Source: Pseudobdellovibrionaceae bacterium (lineage in GTDB: Bacteria > Bdellovibrionota > Bdellovibrionia > Bdellovibrionales > Bdellovibrionaceae). Taken from it: a stretch of DNA of 47,805 bases. The DNA is taken from the NCBI GenBank assembly GCA_947374445.1, contig CANCBY010000001.1, positions 1 through 47,805 of the forward strand, given 5' to 3'. The notes under the pieces were generated by a model. That model was not told the origin of the DNA. It saw only the letters and a program-made list of their open reading frames with translations, and did no database searches. Shown here piece by piece: positions 33,949 through 42,522 of the stretch. Numbering within the stretch: the first letter of the stretch is position 1; every line of letters begins with the position of its first letter. A program made the position numbers and the translations under genes.

Positions 33949-36900
33949 TGAACTCAGTTTTTTTTGAGATCGAAGCATTCCATCAGTTTTTAGCTCCTCG
34001 GCTGGCTCGCAAAATTTTAAGTGACGCTATTCAGGTTTCTGCCGTGGATGGGCTTTGTTTGACTCAGCCGCCTTCAGGGCTTGAAACAACAGAATCTCTG
34101 CAATTTCTTTGTGACGTCTATTTGCAAACCAAATCGCAGTTAAAAACAGTGCTTCGCCAGCGCGCAAAGGATAGAGATTTTTTAGATGAACGAGTGGCCG
34201 CTTGTTATCAGTTCAATAAAGAGCGTAGCTACGATATCACAAATCCTCATGCGCGCTCAGTGATTGGTCTTGAGGATGGCAGTGGACGTGTTGTTTTTGG
34301 TCCGTTGCAGACTAACTACTTTACAGTAAACTCAAGCAAAGCAAAAATAGCTCCTTTGCCAGATTGGCTGCAGGGTCCTCATGTGACTCTCTTTGGGCCT
34401 CCGGACAACGCAAAAATGGCGATCAATGCCATGAATAGCTTCCATCGCAAACTCAAATCAGAACCGCCAATTGTTGAAGAGCTTTTAGCGCAAAATAATT
34501 GTTCGCCCTTCTGGGGGGCTGATGACGAGGATTCAAAAACTCCTCTTCACGTAGATTTGGTTGCTGCAGGTGAGAACCTCACGGCCTGTTTTAAAAATAC
34601 ACTTTGTCTTGAAGAGGGTCCGAAGAGGTATTCTCTTGCGAAAGATCATCTTGCAAAACCACTTAAGCGTTTTGCGGGCTTGGCATTGCCTGCAAGTTTT
34701 GCTTTCTATAAAAAAAACCCTCTCCCGCTTCATCTTTATGATTTTGCTCTGCATGTCTTTCATAATTGGGACAATCCTCAAGCTTTGGCGTTCTATGTCC
34801 CTAAATTAGAAAACGAAGAAGAGGCTGCGTATATTCATCACATGATTCAAGTCACAGAGGTGCTTCTTAAAAAGCTCCATCCGCAGTATGTGCTTGGAAC
34901 AATTCGCGTGATGGTAGTACTTGAAAACCCAAGAGCTATTTTGCGTTTGCATGAAATTATGGATAGTCTTTATCCTTATTTTGCAGGCGCGTCGCTTGGT
35001 TGGCATGATTACTTGGCATCGACGGCCCGAATTTTTAAAAATGACGGTCGCTATCGAATTCCGGTCAAAGCAGATCCAGAGATTGTGATCAAGTACATAA
35101 AGGCCTCTCATCATTTATTGGCCGATGTTGTGGGTTCTCGCGGTGGGATTAAAGTCGGCGGCATGTACGGAATTCTTCCTCAGCTGGATGAGCTCGATCC
35201 GACTTTGTCTCAACAGTCGTTTCAGGTGACGCTACGGGGTTTTTTTAAAGATGTGATCACGCAATTGAAGCGAGGCTTGAATGGATTTTGGGTGGCTCAC
35301 CCTGATTTTGTTCGCCTAGGGCTCGCGCTTGTAAAAGCCTGGGATCTTCATGTGGCGGGAGACTCTTTGCCAATTAAAAAGTTGGTTGAGGGCTTGCTTC
35401 CACGTCAATTTCAGAACGAGATCGAAAAGTTTATTTTTGCAGAGGACATAAAAGGACTCGATTCATCAGATCCTCAGTTTGTACGCTCATTGCTTGTGGC
35501 AAATATTAAAAAATCTGAATTTATAGCAAACAATCATCCAGATGAAATTCGCTACAACGTATTTCAGACCTTGCAGTATCTGACTGATTGGCTGAGCGGG
35601 CGTGGTTGTGTGGCGCTTCCAACAAGTATTGATGGCGTGGCTGTGCGAGTGATGGATGATTTGGCCACGGCCGAGCGATCACGCTGGGAGGTTTGGCACG
35701 AGCTTTATCACGGCCGTTTTTTGCTAGAAGATTTTTTAGTGATCGCGGCCGAAGAACTGCATTTTATTCGCAAGAATTTAACTCAAGGTCACAAGTCAGT
35801 TCAGGTTCAGTGGAATGAACGAACGGCCAAGTGGTATCCGGTGGCCTATCATTTAATGATCAAGCTGATGACGGATAAAAATCCTGCCGAGTTTGCCACG
35901 GAGCTTTTGTTGCCGTTTACAGTCGATCACATCAGAAATACCGATGAGCCTTTGGTGGCCTTACAAAAAATTGACCCAGAAAAAATTCGTCTTTTGCCAA
36001 ACGTAGAAAGATTTTTGCAAGGTTTTGAAGCTTGCGGGTCTAAGCGTTGGGCCAGCGCTCTGTCTCAGGATCTCATATTTGATAATTCAAAAGCCGAAGC
36101 CTTGATTAAATCATTTAGTTTTGAAGAGGTAAAAGAAGCCGCTCGATTTCACGGAGATATCGGCGAGAAAAAAGCGACTCTGGACGCTCATGCTTCAAAA
36201 GAGCAGGCCCTCGTTTTTTCTGAAGCCGAGAGTCTTCGCAAAGAACTTCAGGATCTGGGTTCAGAGTATTTAAATAGATTTGGGATAAAGTTTTTGGTTT
36301 CTGCCCAAGGCTTATCTGGGGGAGCTTTGCTCAGTCTTCTTAAAACGCGAAGCTTAAACTCGCTAGAGAGAGAGTTAGAGTTAGCTCGAGAAGCACTTTG
36401 GTTGATTGCAAAAAAAAGAATCACCAGTCGAAATAATGTCGATCTCTTTCAGAAAATTGAAAGCCTAAGACAAAGGTACTCTGTTAAAGCGGCAGGTCTT
36501 TGCATTTTGAATCAGGGACTGACTCAAGAATTAGCCCTTGGCGATGCTCGGGTTCACACCCATTTTCAAATAGCTTCATTGAGTAAGTCCATAGCTTCAG
36601 CCGTTGCTTTGCAATACTTTGAAAGTAAGGGGATTTCACTCTCCACATCGGTGAATCAGCTTCTTACTCAAAGTGGATCTGCTTATCGTATCGAGGCTGT
36701 TGCAGGAGTCGATGCCAGTGAAGTCAAGCTTGCTCATCTTATCAGCCATGCGGCGCTCAACATGCATTATGTCAATGGCATTAAGTCGGGTGAGCCAAAG
36801 CCTTCAGTTGCAGCTCTCGTCGGTGGAAGTGAAAAATACTCTTACCAGCGAGTGATGGCGATCAATCCTCCTGGGCAAAAATTTCAGTATTCGGGTGGGG

Positions 36901-38642
36901 GATTTTTAGTTCTTGAGCATCTGTTAGAGTCCTTGGAGTCAAAGCCGATTCAAGAGATTATTTCTCCGTATCTCGCGGCGATGGGGCTTAAAAATTTGGG
37001 TTGTGGTCAATCTGTTTTTGAAACAGCCAAAGGCTATTTTGATGACGGCAAAATGGTTTCGGGTGGGGGATTCCAGTTTCCATTGTTTGCAGCGGGGATG
37101 ACGTCTGATGCTAAAACAGTAGCGCAATTTCTGCGGGGGCTTGAATTAGCCTATAAAAATCTTCAAGGCTCTGCAGGAATATCACATGATTCGGCTGTAG
37201 AGATGCTTCACGGAACCGATCGCGGCTGCCAAAAATTTATGGGTTGCTTGATGGGGCTGGGGATTTTTGTTGCTGAAGCGGGCCCCAATAAAATGATGTT
37301 GCATCAAGGGTCTAACGAGGGCTTTCGAGCCTTATTTTTGCATTGTTATGCGGGTCCAGATGCAGGCAAAGGCATGGTTCTTTTGTGCAATGCTGACAAC
37401 CAAGGTTTGAGATTTATTGCCGAGACGGCGCAAGAACTGTTGAAAGCTTTCGAATTTCAAGGAATCAATTTTGATCTCTTTAGGCATCATTTCGATGCCA
37501 GCCTTTTTTCTCAAGAACAGATCGTAAATATGGGTTACAAGCAGTTAATTTTTTCAGCGTTTGAGCCCACTTTGCCTGAAAAAATTTTAGTTCATGGTCC
37601 GGTGAATTCGATGTCGCGTTTTGATATCTTGTCCGAGGCTAAAGTCATTTCTGTGACCAATCAAAAATTTGCAAGGGCTGAAAATCTTATCAGCCCCTTT
37701 GAGCCCACCTTTGACCCAGAGCTTTTTGGCCAGCAAGGCAAAGTGATGGACAGTTGGGAGTCAGTTCGTCACAACACATTGGAGTGCGACGAGGTTGTAT
37801 TTGAGCTGCAAAAGCCTTCATCGGTGAATTACATTTTTATTTCTACAAAATTTCACGACGGCAATCAGGCTGAATTTGTGAGGATTTTGGGTCTAATTGA
37901 AGCTAAGGTTGAGATTGATGCCGCTGGTTCTGAAAAGTGGATCGAGATTCTGCCAAAAGTACAAATGTTAGGACATTCATTTCGAAAAATAAGACTTGCA
38001 TCACCTACATCTATTTTCTCTCGCATTAAGATTCAAATGCAACCCGATGGGGGGCTTACACGAGTGGGTCTCTATCGAGAGTTTTCGATTTTAGATCGTG
38101 AAGGATTTGAAGCCCTTGAAAAAAGCAAATGCGTCCGATTTGCTGAGGCTATTCCTAAAGCACAAAAACCCTTGAGTCTTTCTTATGTGCCCGCGGCTAT
38201 TGATAAAAATAAAACTTCGCGAAAAAATCTTGCAAGTCTTGCTGAAGGCGCAAAGATGCTCTCGGCAACGAACGAGCATTATGGTCCTGCGATTCAGTTG
38301 CTTTCGCCGTTTGCGCCGCTCAATATGTTTGACGGAATTGAGTCCGCTCGCAGTCGCAAGCCAGGGCACTTTGAAGAGGTTATCGTCGCTCTCAGCGAAA
38401 TAAGCACCGTGAGTGAAGTTGTTTTGGATTTTAAATATTTTGTGAATAACAACCCTCTTTTTGTAGAAATCGAAGCGCTCTCAGTAACAAGTGGCTGGGT
38501 GTCTTTGGTTAAAAAAACTCAAGTGAAAGCATTTGCAGGAAATCAAAAATCGTTTTTTGTTAGCAACAACGATCAATTCACCCAAATTAGATTAAAGACA
38601 TTGCCTGACGGCGGAATCAACAGACTCTTTGTTTATGAATGA
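33948..38642 (+). CDS. Four-enzyme ureide megaenzyme: malate synthase-OHCU decarboxylase-SxxK hydrolase-allantoicase
   Basis: One uninterrupted 1564-residue frame from GTG 33948 (GGGGAG just upstream). Residues ~1-660 are malate synthase: R320 (GTIR), E326, D354 (WHDYL), GGMYGILP, GFWVAHPDFV and the catalytic base D571 in MDDLATAE. Residues ~668-826 are OHCU decarboxylase (UraD) with H735 in FHGDIGE and E752. Residues ~830-1170 are a beta-lactamase-fold serine hydrolase: S877-L-S-K880, Y981-S-G and H1119-Q-G1121. Residues ~1225-1564 are allantoicase with both repeats (FARAENLISP, MDSWESVRH, then MFDGIESARSRKPGH). The first, second and last domains act in uric acid breakdown and glyoxylate use. 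The hydrolase may supply the missing allantoinase or ureidoglycolate step. It is coupled to hiuH. Confidence 0.9.
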   Translation: MNSVFFEIEAFHQFLAPRLARKILSDAIQVSAVDGLCLTQPPSGLETTESLQFLCDVYLQTKSQLKTVLRQRAKDRDFLDERVAACYQFNKERSYDITNPHARSVIGLEDGSGRVVFGPLQTNYFTVNSSKAKIAPLPDWLQGPHVTLFGPPDNAKMAINAMNSFHRKLKSEPPIVEELLAQNNCSPFWGADDEDSKTPLHVDLVAAGENLTACFKNTLCLEEGPKRYSLAKDHLAKPLKRFAGLALPASFAFYKKNPLPLHLYDFALHVFHNWDNPQALAFYVPKLENEEEAAYIHHMIQVTEVLLKKLHPQYVLGTIRVMVVLENPRAILRLHEIMDSLYPYFAGASLGWHDYLASTARIFKNDGRYRIPVKADPEIVIKYIKASHHLLADVVGSRGGIKVGGMYGILPQLDELDPTLSQQSFQVTLRGFFKDVITQLKRGLNGFWVAHPDFVRLGLALVKAWDLHVAGDSLPIKKLVEGLLPRQFQNEIEKFIFAEDIKGLDSSDPQFVRSLLVANIKKSEFIANNHPDEIRYNVFQTLQYLTDWLSGRGCVALPTSIDGVAVRVMDDLATAERSRWEVWHELYHGRFLLEDFLVIAAEELHFIRKNLTQGHKSVQVQWNERTAKWYPVAYHLMIKLMTDKNPAEFATELLLPFTVDHIRNTDEPLVALQKIDPEKIRLLPNVERFLQGFEACGSKRWASALSQDLIFDNSKAEALIKSFSFEEVKEAARFHGDIGEKKATLDAHASKEQALVFSEAESLRKELQDLGSEYLNRFGIKFLVSAQGLSGGALLSLLKTRSLNSLERELELAREALWLIAKKRITSRNNVDLFQKIESLRQRYSVKAAGLCILNQGLTQELALGDARVHTHFQIASLSKSIASAVALQYFESKGISLSTSVNQLLTQSGSAYRIEAVAGVDASEVKLAHLISHAALNMHYVNGIKSGEPKPSVAALVGGSEKYSYQRVMAINPPGQKFQYSGGGFLVLEHLLESLESKPIQEIISPYLAAMGLKNLGCGQSVFETAKGYFDDGKMVSGGGFQFPLFAAGMTSDAKTVAQFLRGLELAYKNLQGSAGISHDSAVEMLHGTDRGCQKFMGCLMGLGIFVAEAGPNKMMLHQGSNEGFRALFLHCYAGPDAGKGMVLLCNADNQGLRFIAETAQELLKAFEFQGINFDLFRHHFDASLFSQEQIVNMGYKQLIFSAFEPTLPEKILVHGPVNSMSRFDILSEAKVISVTNQKFARAENLISPFEPTFDPELFGQQGKVMDSWESVRHNTLECDEVVFELQKPSSVNYIFISTKFHDGNQAEFVRILGLIEAKVEIDAAGSEKWIEILPKVQMLGHSFRKIRLASPTSIFSRIKIQMQPDGGLTRVGLYREFSILDREGFEALEKSKCVRFAEAIPKAQKPLSLSYVPAAIDKNKTSRKNLASLAEGAKMLSATNEHYGPAIQLLSPFAPLNMFDGIESARSRKPGHFEEVIVALSEISTVSEVVLDFKYFVNNNPLFVEIEALSVTSGWVSLVKKTQVKAFAGNQKSFFVSNNDQFTQIRLKTLPDGGINRLFVYE

Positions 38643-38700
38643 AGAGACAAAAGACCTTTGAGTCGATAGATTGTTAAGATAATAGAAGGGCTTAAAAAAG

Positions 38701-38958
38701 ATGACGAATAACGACATATTTAAAAAACTCCGGGTCGCGCTCTCATTCAAAGACACGGATATCATCGAGTGCTTGGCTTTGGTTGATTATAATATTTCAA
38801 AGAGCGAGCTCTCGGCCATTTTTCGGGCTGAAGACCATCCGAACTATCAAGAGTGCGGCGATCAATTGCTTCGCAACTTTTTAAATGGCTTGATCATCAA
38901 AAATCGTGGACCGATGCCGTCAGATAAAAAGGCTCCGCCATCCAATAAGAAATGGTAA
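38701..38958 (+). CDS. DUF1456 (YehS-like) protein
   Basis: An 85-residue cytosolic protein, half the length of YehS, which has two DUF1456 units. The single unit reads NNDIFKKLRVALSFKDTDIIEC, then ISKSELSAIFRAEDHPNYQECGDQLLRNFLNGLI, followed by a polar tail. The family's function is unknown. It lies 58 bases after the fusion protein and could be the last gene of that operon. It converges on puuD. Confidence 0.85.
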   Translation: MTNNDIFKKLRVALSFKDTDIIECLALVDYNISKSELSAIFRAEDHPNYQECGDQLLRNFLNGLIIKNRGPMPSDKKAPPSNKKW

Positions 38959-38970
38959 GCCCCAGAAGGT

Positions 38971-40164
38971 TTATTGGCCAACTTGGTGTTGGCTGATCCA
39001 ACTTGCGAGTATGGCTCGCTCTTCATCGGTGATTTTAGTTTTATTTATCAGCGGCATTGTTTTTGCGACAACGACCTGCTGGTAAAGCTGAGGAATCACT
39101 TTTAGCATCTGCTCTTCTGTTTCAAGAATGAGTCCCTTTGGAGGCTCGGTAAAAATGTCGTCAGTTGGATGGACTCCATGGCAGGCCAGGCATCGCGCTT
39201 GAACGATGGGATGTATTTGCGAATAAGTTACTAAATCCGACGAGCTGCTCCCGCGGTCAGCAATGGGCTGATTGGCAGTGATATAAATGAGTGCCAAAAG
39301 TCCTAAGGAAGCAGGCAGAAGAGTCCATCTCTCTTTGCTATTTTTAGTGACCATAGCGTGGCGAACCATCGCTCCAGAAATCAAAAGAACAATGAGAATC
39401 TGCCAATTATAAACGTGGTTGTAGAGTGCCGGATAATGGTTGCTGAGCATTATGAAAAGAACAGGAAATGTAAAATAGGTATTATGAACAGAGCGGGTCT
39501 TCGCCTTGACGCTGAATGAGTAATCAGGGACTCGTCCTTCGCTGGCATCAAAGACCATCTTTTTTTGTCCAGGTAATATGCGAACCCAAACATTCAAAAG
39601 CATCATTGTTCCGAGCATAGCTCCTGTTTGAATAAAAGCTCCGCGAGAGCTAAAAAAATGAAGATTAATCATGATAAAACCAAAGAGCAGACCAGCAGAT
39701 AAAAGAATATTGATAAACTTTGACTGAATGTACTTCCAGATACTGTCGTAAATCAGCCATCCAGATATAATCAGGCCTAGGCTTGTTGCAATGGCTTCTA
39801 GTTGGGTGAGTGAGGTCGTTGGATTAGAGGAATTAATGAGAAGACTTGCGCCCTTCAGATAATACAAATAAATTAAAAGTAAATAGCCCGTCATGACTGT
39901 GAGCGTGGCCTCCCACTTAAACCAGTGCAAAACCTTCGGCAGTTCTCCAGGATAGATTTTTTTCTTTTCGACTTGGTAGTAAAAGCCTCCATGTACCATG
40001 AAGAGTTCCCCATCGACGTTTCTTCTGGGTGTTTCTGGTGGAACAAAGGCGCTGTCGAGCCACATAAAATAAAAAGAACTACCAATCCACGCGATCCCAG
40101 CCACTAAGTGAGAGAAGCGAATCAAATACTCGACCCAAATATCAACACTGGAATAAAGCGACAT
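38971..40164 (-). CDS. puuD: PuuD, membrane urate hydroxylase with cytochrome c domain
   Basis: A 397-residue integral membrane enzyme that oxidises urate to 5-hydroxyisourate and passes electrons to the respiratory chain rather than to oxygen directly. About eight membrane helices are present, with FSHLVAGIAWIGSSFYFMWLD at the start, HGGFYYQVEKK and LHWFKWEATLTVMTG, all PuuD-typical. The C-terminal cytochrome c domain (~310-397) has the haem site CLACH and a distal Met in AKTMPLINKT. It supplies the one step between xdhABC and hiuH missing from the plus strand. It starts 6 bases after the glycosyltransferase gene upstream, so it is probably co-transcribed with it. Confidence 0.93.
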   Translation of the reverse strand: MSLYSSVDIWVEYLIRFSHLVAGIAWIGSSFYFMWLDSAFVPPETPRRNVDGELFMVHGGFYYQVEKKKIYPGELPKVLHWFKWEATLTVMTGYLLLIYLYYLKGASLLINSSNPTTSLTQLEAIATSLGLIISGWLIYDSIWKYIQSKFINILLSAGLLFGFIMINLHFFSSRGAFIQTGAMLGTMMLLNVWVRILPGQKKMVFDASEGRVPDYSFSVKAKTRSVHNTYFTFPVLFIMLSNHYPALYNHVYNWQILIVLLISGAMVRHAMVTKNSKERWTLLPASLGLLALIYITANQPIADRGSSSSDLVTYSQIHPIVQARCLACHGVHPTDDIFTEPPKGLILETEEQMLKVIPQLYQQVVVAKTMPLINKTKITDEERAILASWISQHQVGQ

Positions 40165-40170
40165 AGATTT

Positions 40171-40896
40171 TTAACTTCCTTGAATACGTGAAAAGTATTT
40201 TTTGCGAATTCTTAAGATATCTCGAAAGACACGAATGATTTCTTTGGAGACCTTTAGTTTGGAACCAGGGATATCATGCCACTGCATCAGAGGGTATTCG
40301 ACAATAGCTTTATCTTTAAGACGAAGAAGAATTTCGATGTCAAAAATCCATCGACTCAAAAAGCTCTCAGCGAAGGCCTGCAGTAAAATTTCTTTTTTAA
40401 ATATTTTAGCTCCACATTGAGTGTCGTAGGCCTGAACATCTAAAGCTTGATGCACCAGAGTAGCAAAGCCGCGACCAAGGTAATGTCGCAAGGCCGAACG
40501 CTTGATATCACTGCCAAGGCGATAGACCCGGCTTCCCCAAACTGAGTCCACGTGATCGTACATTTCTGCAAACTTTATAAAATGCGGAATTTCAGAGAGA
40601 GGTGTGGCCAAGTCCGCATCCCAAAAACCAAACCAGTTTGCATCCCGAAACCAATCCATTTTTTTTAATTCAAGTGCTGCAAACCGAATAGCTTCACCTT
40701 TGCCAGCATTCTTTTCTAAACGGATAGCCCGGCAATGCTCTGAATGAGGGATGTGCTTATTAAGAAATGAAAAAGTATCATCGCTGGAGCCATCGTCGAC
40801 AAAGAGAAATTTCAGATTTGCGGATGACGTTTTGATAAAGCTGTGAAGATCTAAGCGGTTGGTTTCATTAAAGCAAGGAACTATCAAAACGATCAA
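40171..40896 (-). CDS. Family 2 glycosyltransferase, dolichyl-phosphate-sugar-synthase-like
   Basis: About 241 residues. Three in-frame TTG codons compete (40908, 40902, 40896). GAGG overlaps the first and sits 6 bases before the third, so I choose 40896. GT2 features are IVLIVPCFNETNRL, FLFVDDGSSDDT, EKNAGKGEAIRFAA and the DAD catalytic motif in FGFWDADLATPL. The C-terminus carries QCGAKIFKKEIL and SRWIFDIEILLRL, as in enzymes that charge a polyprenyl phosphate with a sugar (ALG5/DPM1 type). The multi-membrane gene 41 bases upstream would be a fitting transferase partner. No membrane helix is present in this protein. Confidence 0.87.
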   Translation of the reverse strand: MIVLIVPCFNETNRLDLHSFIKTSSANLKFLFVDDGSSDDTFSFLNKHIPHSEHCRAIRLEKNAGKGEAIRFAALELKKMDWFRDANWFGFWDADLATPLSEIPHFIKFAEMYDHVDSVWGSRVYRLGSDIKRSALRHYLGRGFATLVHQALDVQAYDTQCGAKIFKKEILLQAFAESFLSRWIFDIEILLRLKDKAIVEYPLMQWHDIPGSKLKVSKEIIRVFRDILRIRKKYFSRIQGS

Positions 40897-40937
40897 TTTC
40901 AACCTCAAATATTTTTAAGACGTGAGTCTATGGATGA

Positions 40938-42398
40938 TTAATGTATTTCCGCTCGATGGTAAGAGCCTTGAGATGATGACTCAAGTCGCACGGATTTGGC
41001 ACCAAAATAATAGGCTAAAGAAGCGTTTCTCCAGTCCGCTCTGTCCTCAATGATATCGTCAAAAAACAGAGTGATAGGTGGGTCGGAGTAGGGCTTAAGG
41101 ACAACATCTTTCATTTGATTTTGCTGAAAAATAGCGATGCGTTCTTTGTTTTCTCGATCGAAGGTTCGTGCCTTAAACAGCAAGTCGTACCAGGCGACTC
41201 CTATATTTCCGATAATCAATAACGATAGCAAAAATACGATGCTACCAAAGCCGCGCAAATATTTTGTTTGGAGGGTGTCACAGAACCTCAAGAAGCCACT
41301 GTTCCGATTAGGATGTGACCAAAGGTACTGGCAATACATAATACCGAAAGAAAACAAATGCATCGCACAAAGCATATTAAGGGTGCGGCGTGGAGGACTG
41401 TGACTCATGGCCCACTCAGCTGGTCCTAGAAAAAGAAAGGAGAGTGCAGCGTAAAGAAAAAATGTCATCCACCGAGTTTGTTTCTGGTAAAACCAAGGCT
41501 CTATTTTTGGCTTTAAAGACAAAATTTTTGGGATTGAGATGAGCAGCGCTAAGAGATAAGGAACTTTTAGATAGCGAAAGAATATTTCAACGCTCAGTCC
41601 GAGAGATTTGAAGATGGTTTTTAAAATATTGTGTTCCGTTGCGAGTTGAGCTTCGCGGACTTTGTTCCCTGGGGCCAACACACTTATCGCTAGCGCAATG
41701 ATGGCAAATAGAAGTGTGTAAGAGAGGAGTCTGGAGATCTCTTTTTTTGTTTTGTACTCGTAAATAAGGCCAACGATCAAAATGTAGATCCAAGTAACAT
41801 TGAGCGTCTCGTTAAGGCCACCTATGAGAATTGAGCAAAAACACATGAGAACAAGAAAACTAGCTTTTTGAAATTTTGAAATTTTGTTAGGCTTTTGCTC
41901 GAAACCCCAACCCTGGTACCAGCAAAAAAGACTGAGTATCATTAGAAAAATCGAAAAAGCCCAAGTGTATGTCACAAACCCTGACAGCCAGTAAAATCCC
42001 TCTACTGGACTGGGCATTTCAGACATATAGACGGCATAAAATCCAATAAAAAAAAGAGCGAGTTCTGATTTTGATAATAGTTTTCCGACAATCACCTTTG
42101 AAAAAACAAAAAAACTAAAGCCTAGAAGTAAGACATTAAACGCGCCTAAAAAAATATATCCATCCATTGTCCCAAAGGCCAACGGGCTCAATGAAAGTAA
42201 AGCGGTTGAAACATAGCGGCCCGACCAGCCAAAGTACATTTGCAATTGTGAGGTCCAAAAGCCCATAGACATTTTGGCTTCGGCATAGGAGTAGTCGTCG
42301 GCAACAGGAAAATTGAAAAGACTCAGAGCCAAAAATGGTAGGATCAATAAAAGTAAAAATAAAATAATGACTTTTGCAGAAGCCAATTTTTGATTCAT
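40938..42398 (-). CDS. Polytopic membrane protein, DUF6056 / GT-C glycosyltransferase-like
   Basis: A 486-residue protein with 10-12 predicted membrane helices; ATG 42398 has AGGG 8 bases upstream. A first periplasmic loop begins NFPVADDYSYAEAKMS, with the acidic DD just after helix 1 that marks GT-C-fold glycosyltransferases and DUF6056 proteins. GWSGRYVS and later SPPRRTLNMLCAMH are further conserved-looking spots. It probably moves a sugar from a lipid carrier onto an envelope glycan, using the product of the neighbouring GT2 enzyme. The acceptor is unknown. Confidence 0.75.
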   Translation of the reverse strand: MNQKLASAKVIILFLLLLILPFLALSLFNFPVADDYSYAEAKMSMGFWTSQLQMYFGWSGRYVSTALLSLSPLAFGTMDGYIFLGAFNVLLLGFSFFVFSKVIVGKLLSKSELALFFIGFYAVYMSEMPSPVEGFYWLSGFVTYTWAFSIFLMILSLFCWYQGWGFEQKPNKISKFQKASFLVLMCFCSILIGGLNETLNVTWIYILIVGLIYEYKTKKEISRLLSYTLLFAIIALAISVLAPGNKVREAQLATEHNILKTIFKSLGLSVEIFFRYLKVPYLLALLISIPKILSLKPKIEPWFYQKQTRWMTFFLYAALSFLFLGPAEWAMSHSPPRRTLNMLCAMHLFSFGIMYCQYLWSHPNRNSGFLRFCDTLQTKYLRGFGSIVFLLSLLIIGNIGVAWYDLLFKARTFDRENKERIAIFQQNQMKDVVLKPYSDPPITLFFDDIIEDRADWRNASLAYYFGAKSVRLESSSQGSYHRAEIH

Positions 42399-42444
42399 TT
42401 ATTTGCCCTGTCGCTAAAATAGAATTTGTAAAACGTTCGAGAGT

Positions 42445-42480
42445 ATTTGTAGCCGAGTGAGTCTATGTCGGCTAGCAAAT
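42445..42480. repeat. Intergenic hairpin
   Basis: ATTTG-TAGCCGA (42445-42456) pairs with TCGGCTA-G-CAAAT (42468-42480) with one bulged G and an 11-base loop. It lies between the permease stop and the membrane protein start on the minus strand. No T run follows, so an operator or a mRNA processing hairpin is as likely as a terminator. Confidence 0.5.
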
Positions 42481-42522
42481 TATTTCCGCTGAATGAAGTA
42501 TGCGGATGGGGCTAGATTTAAA

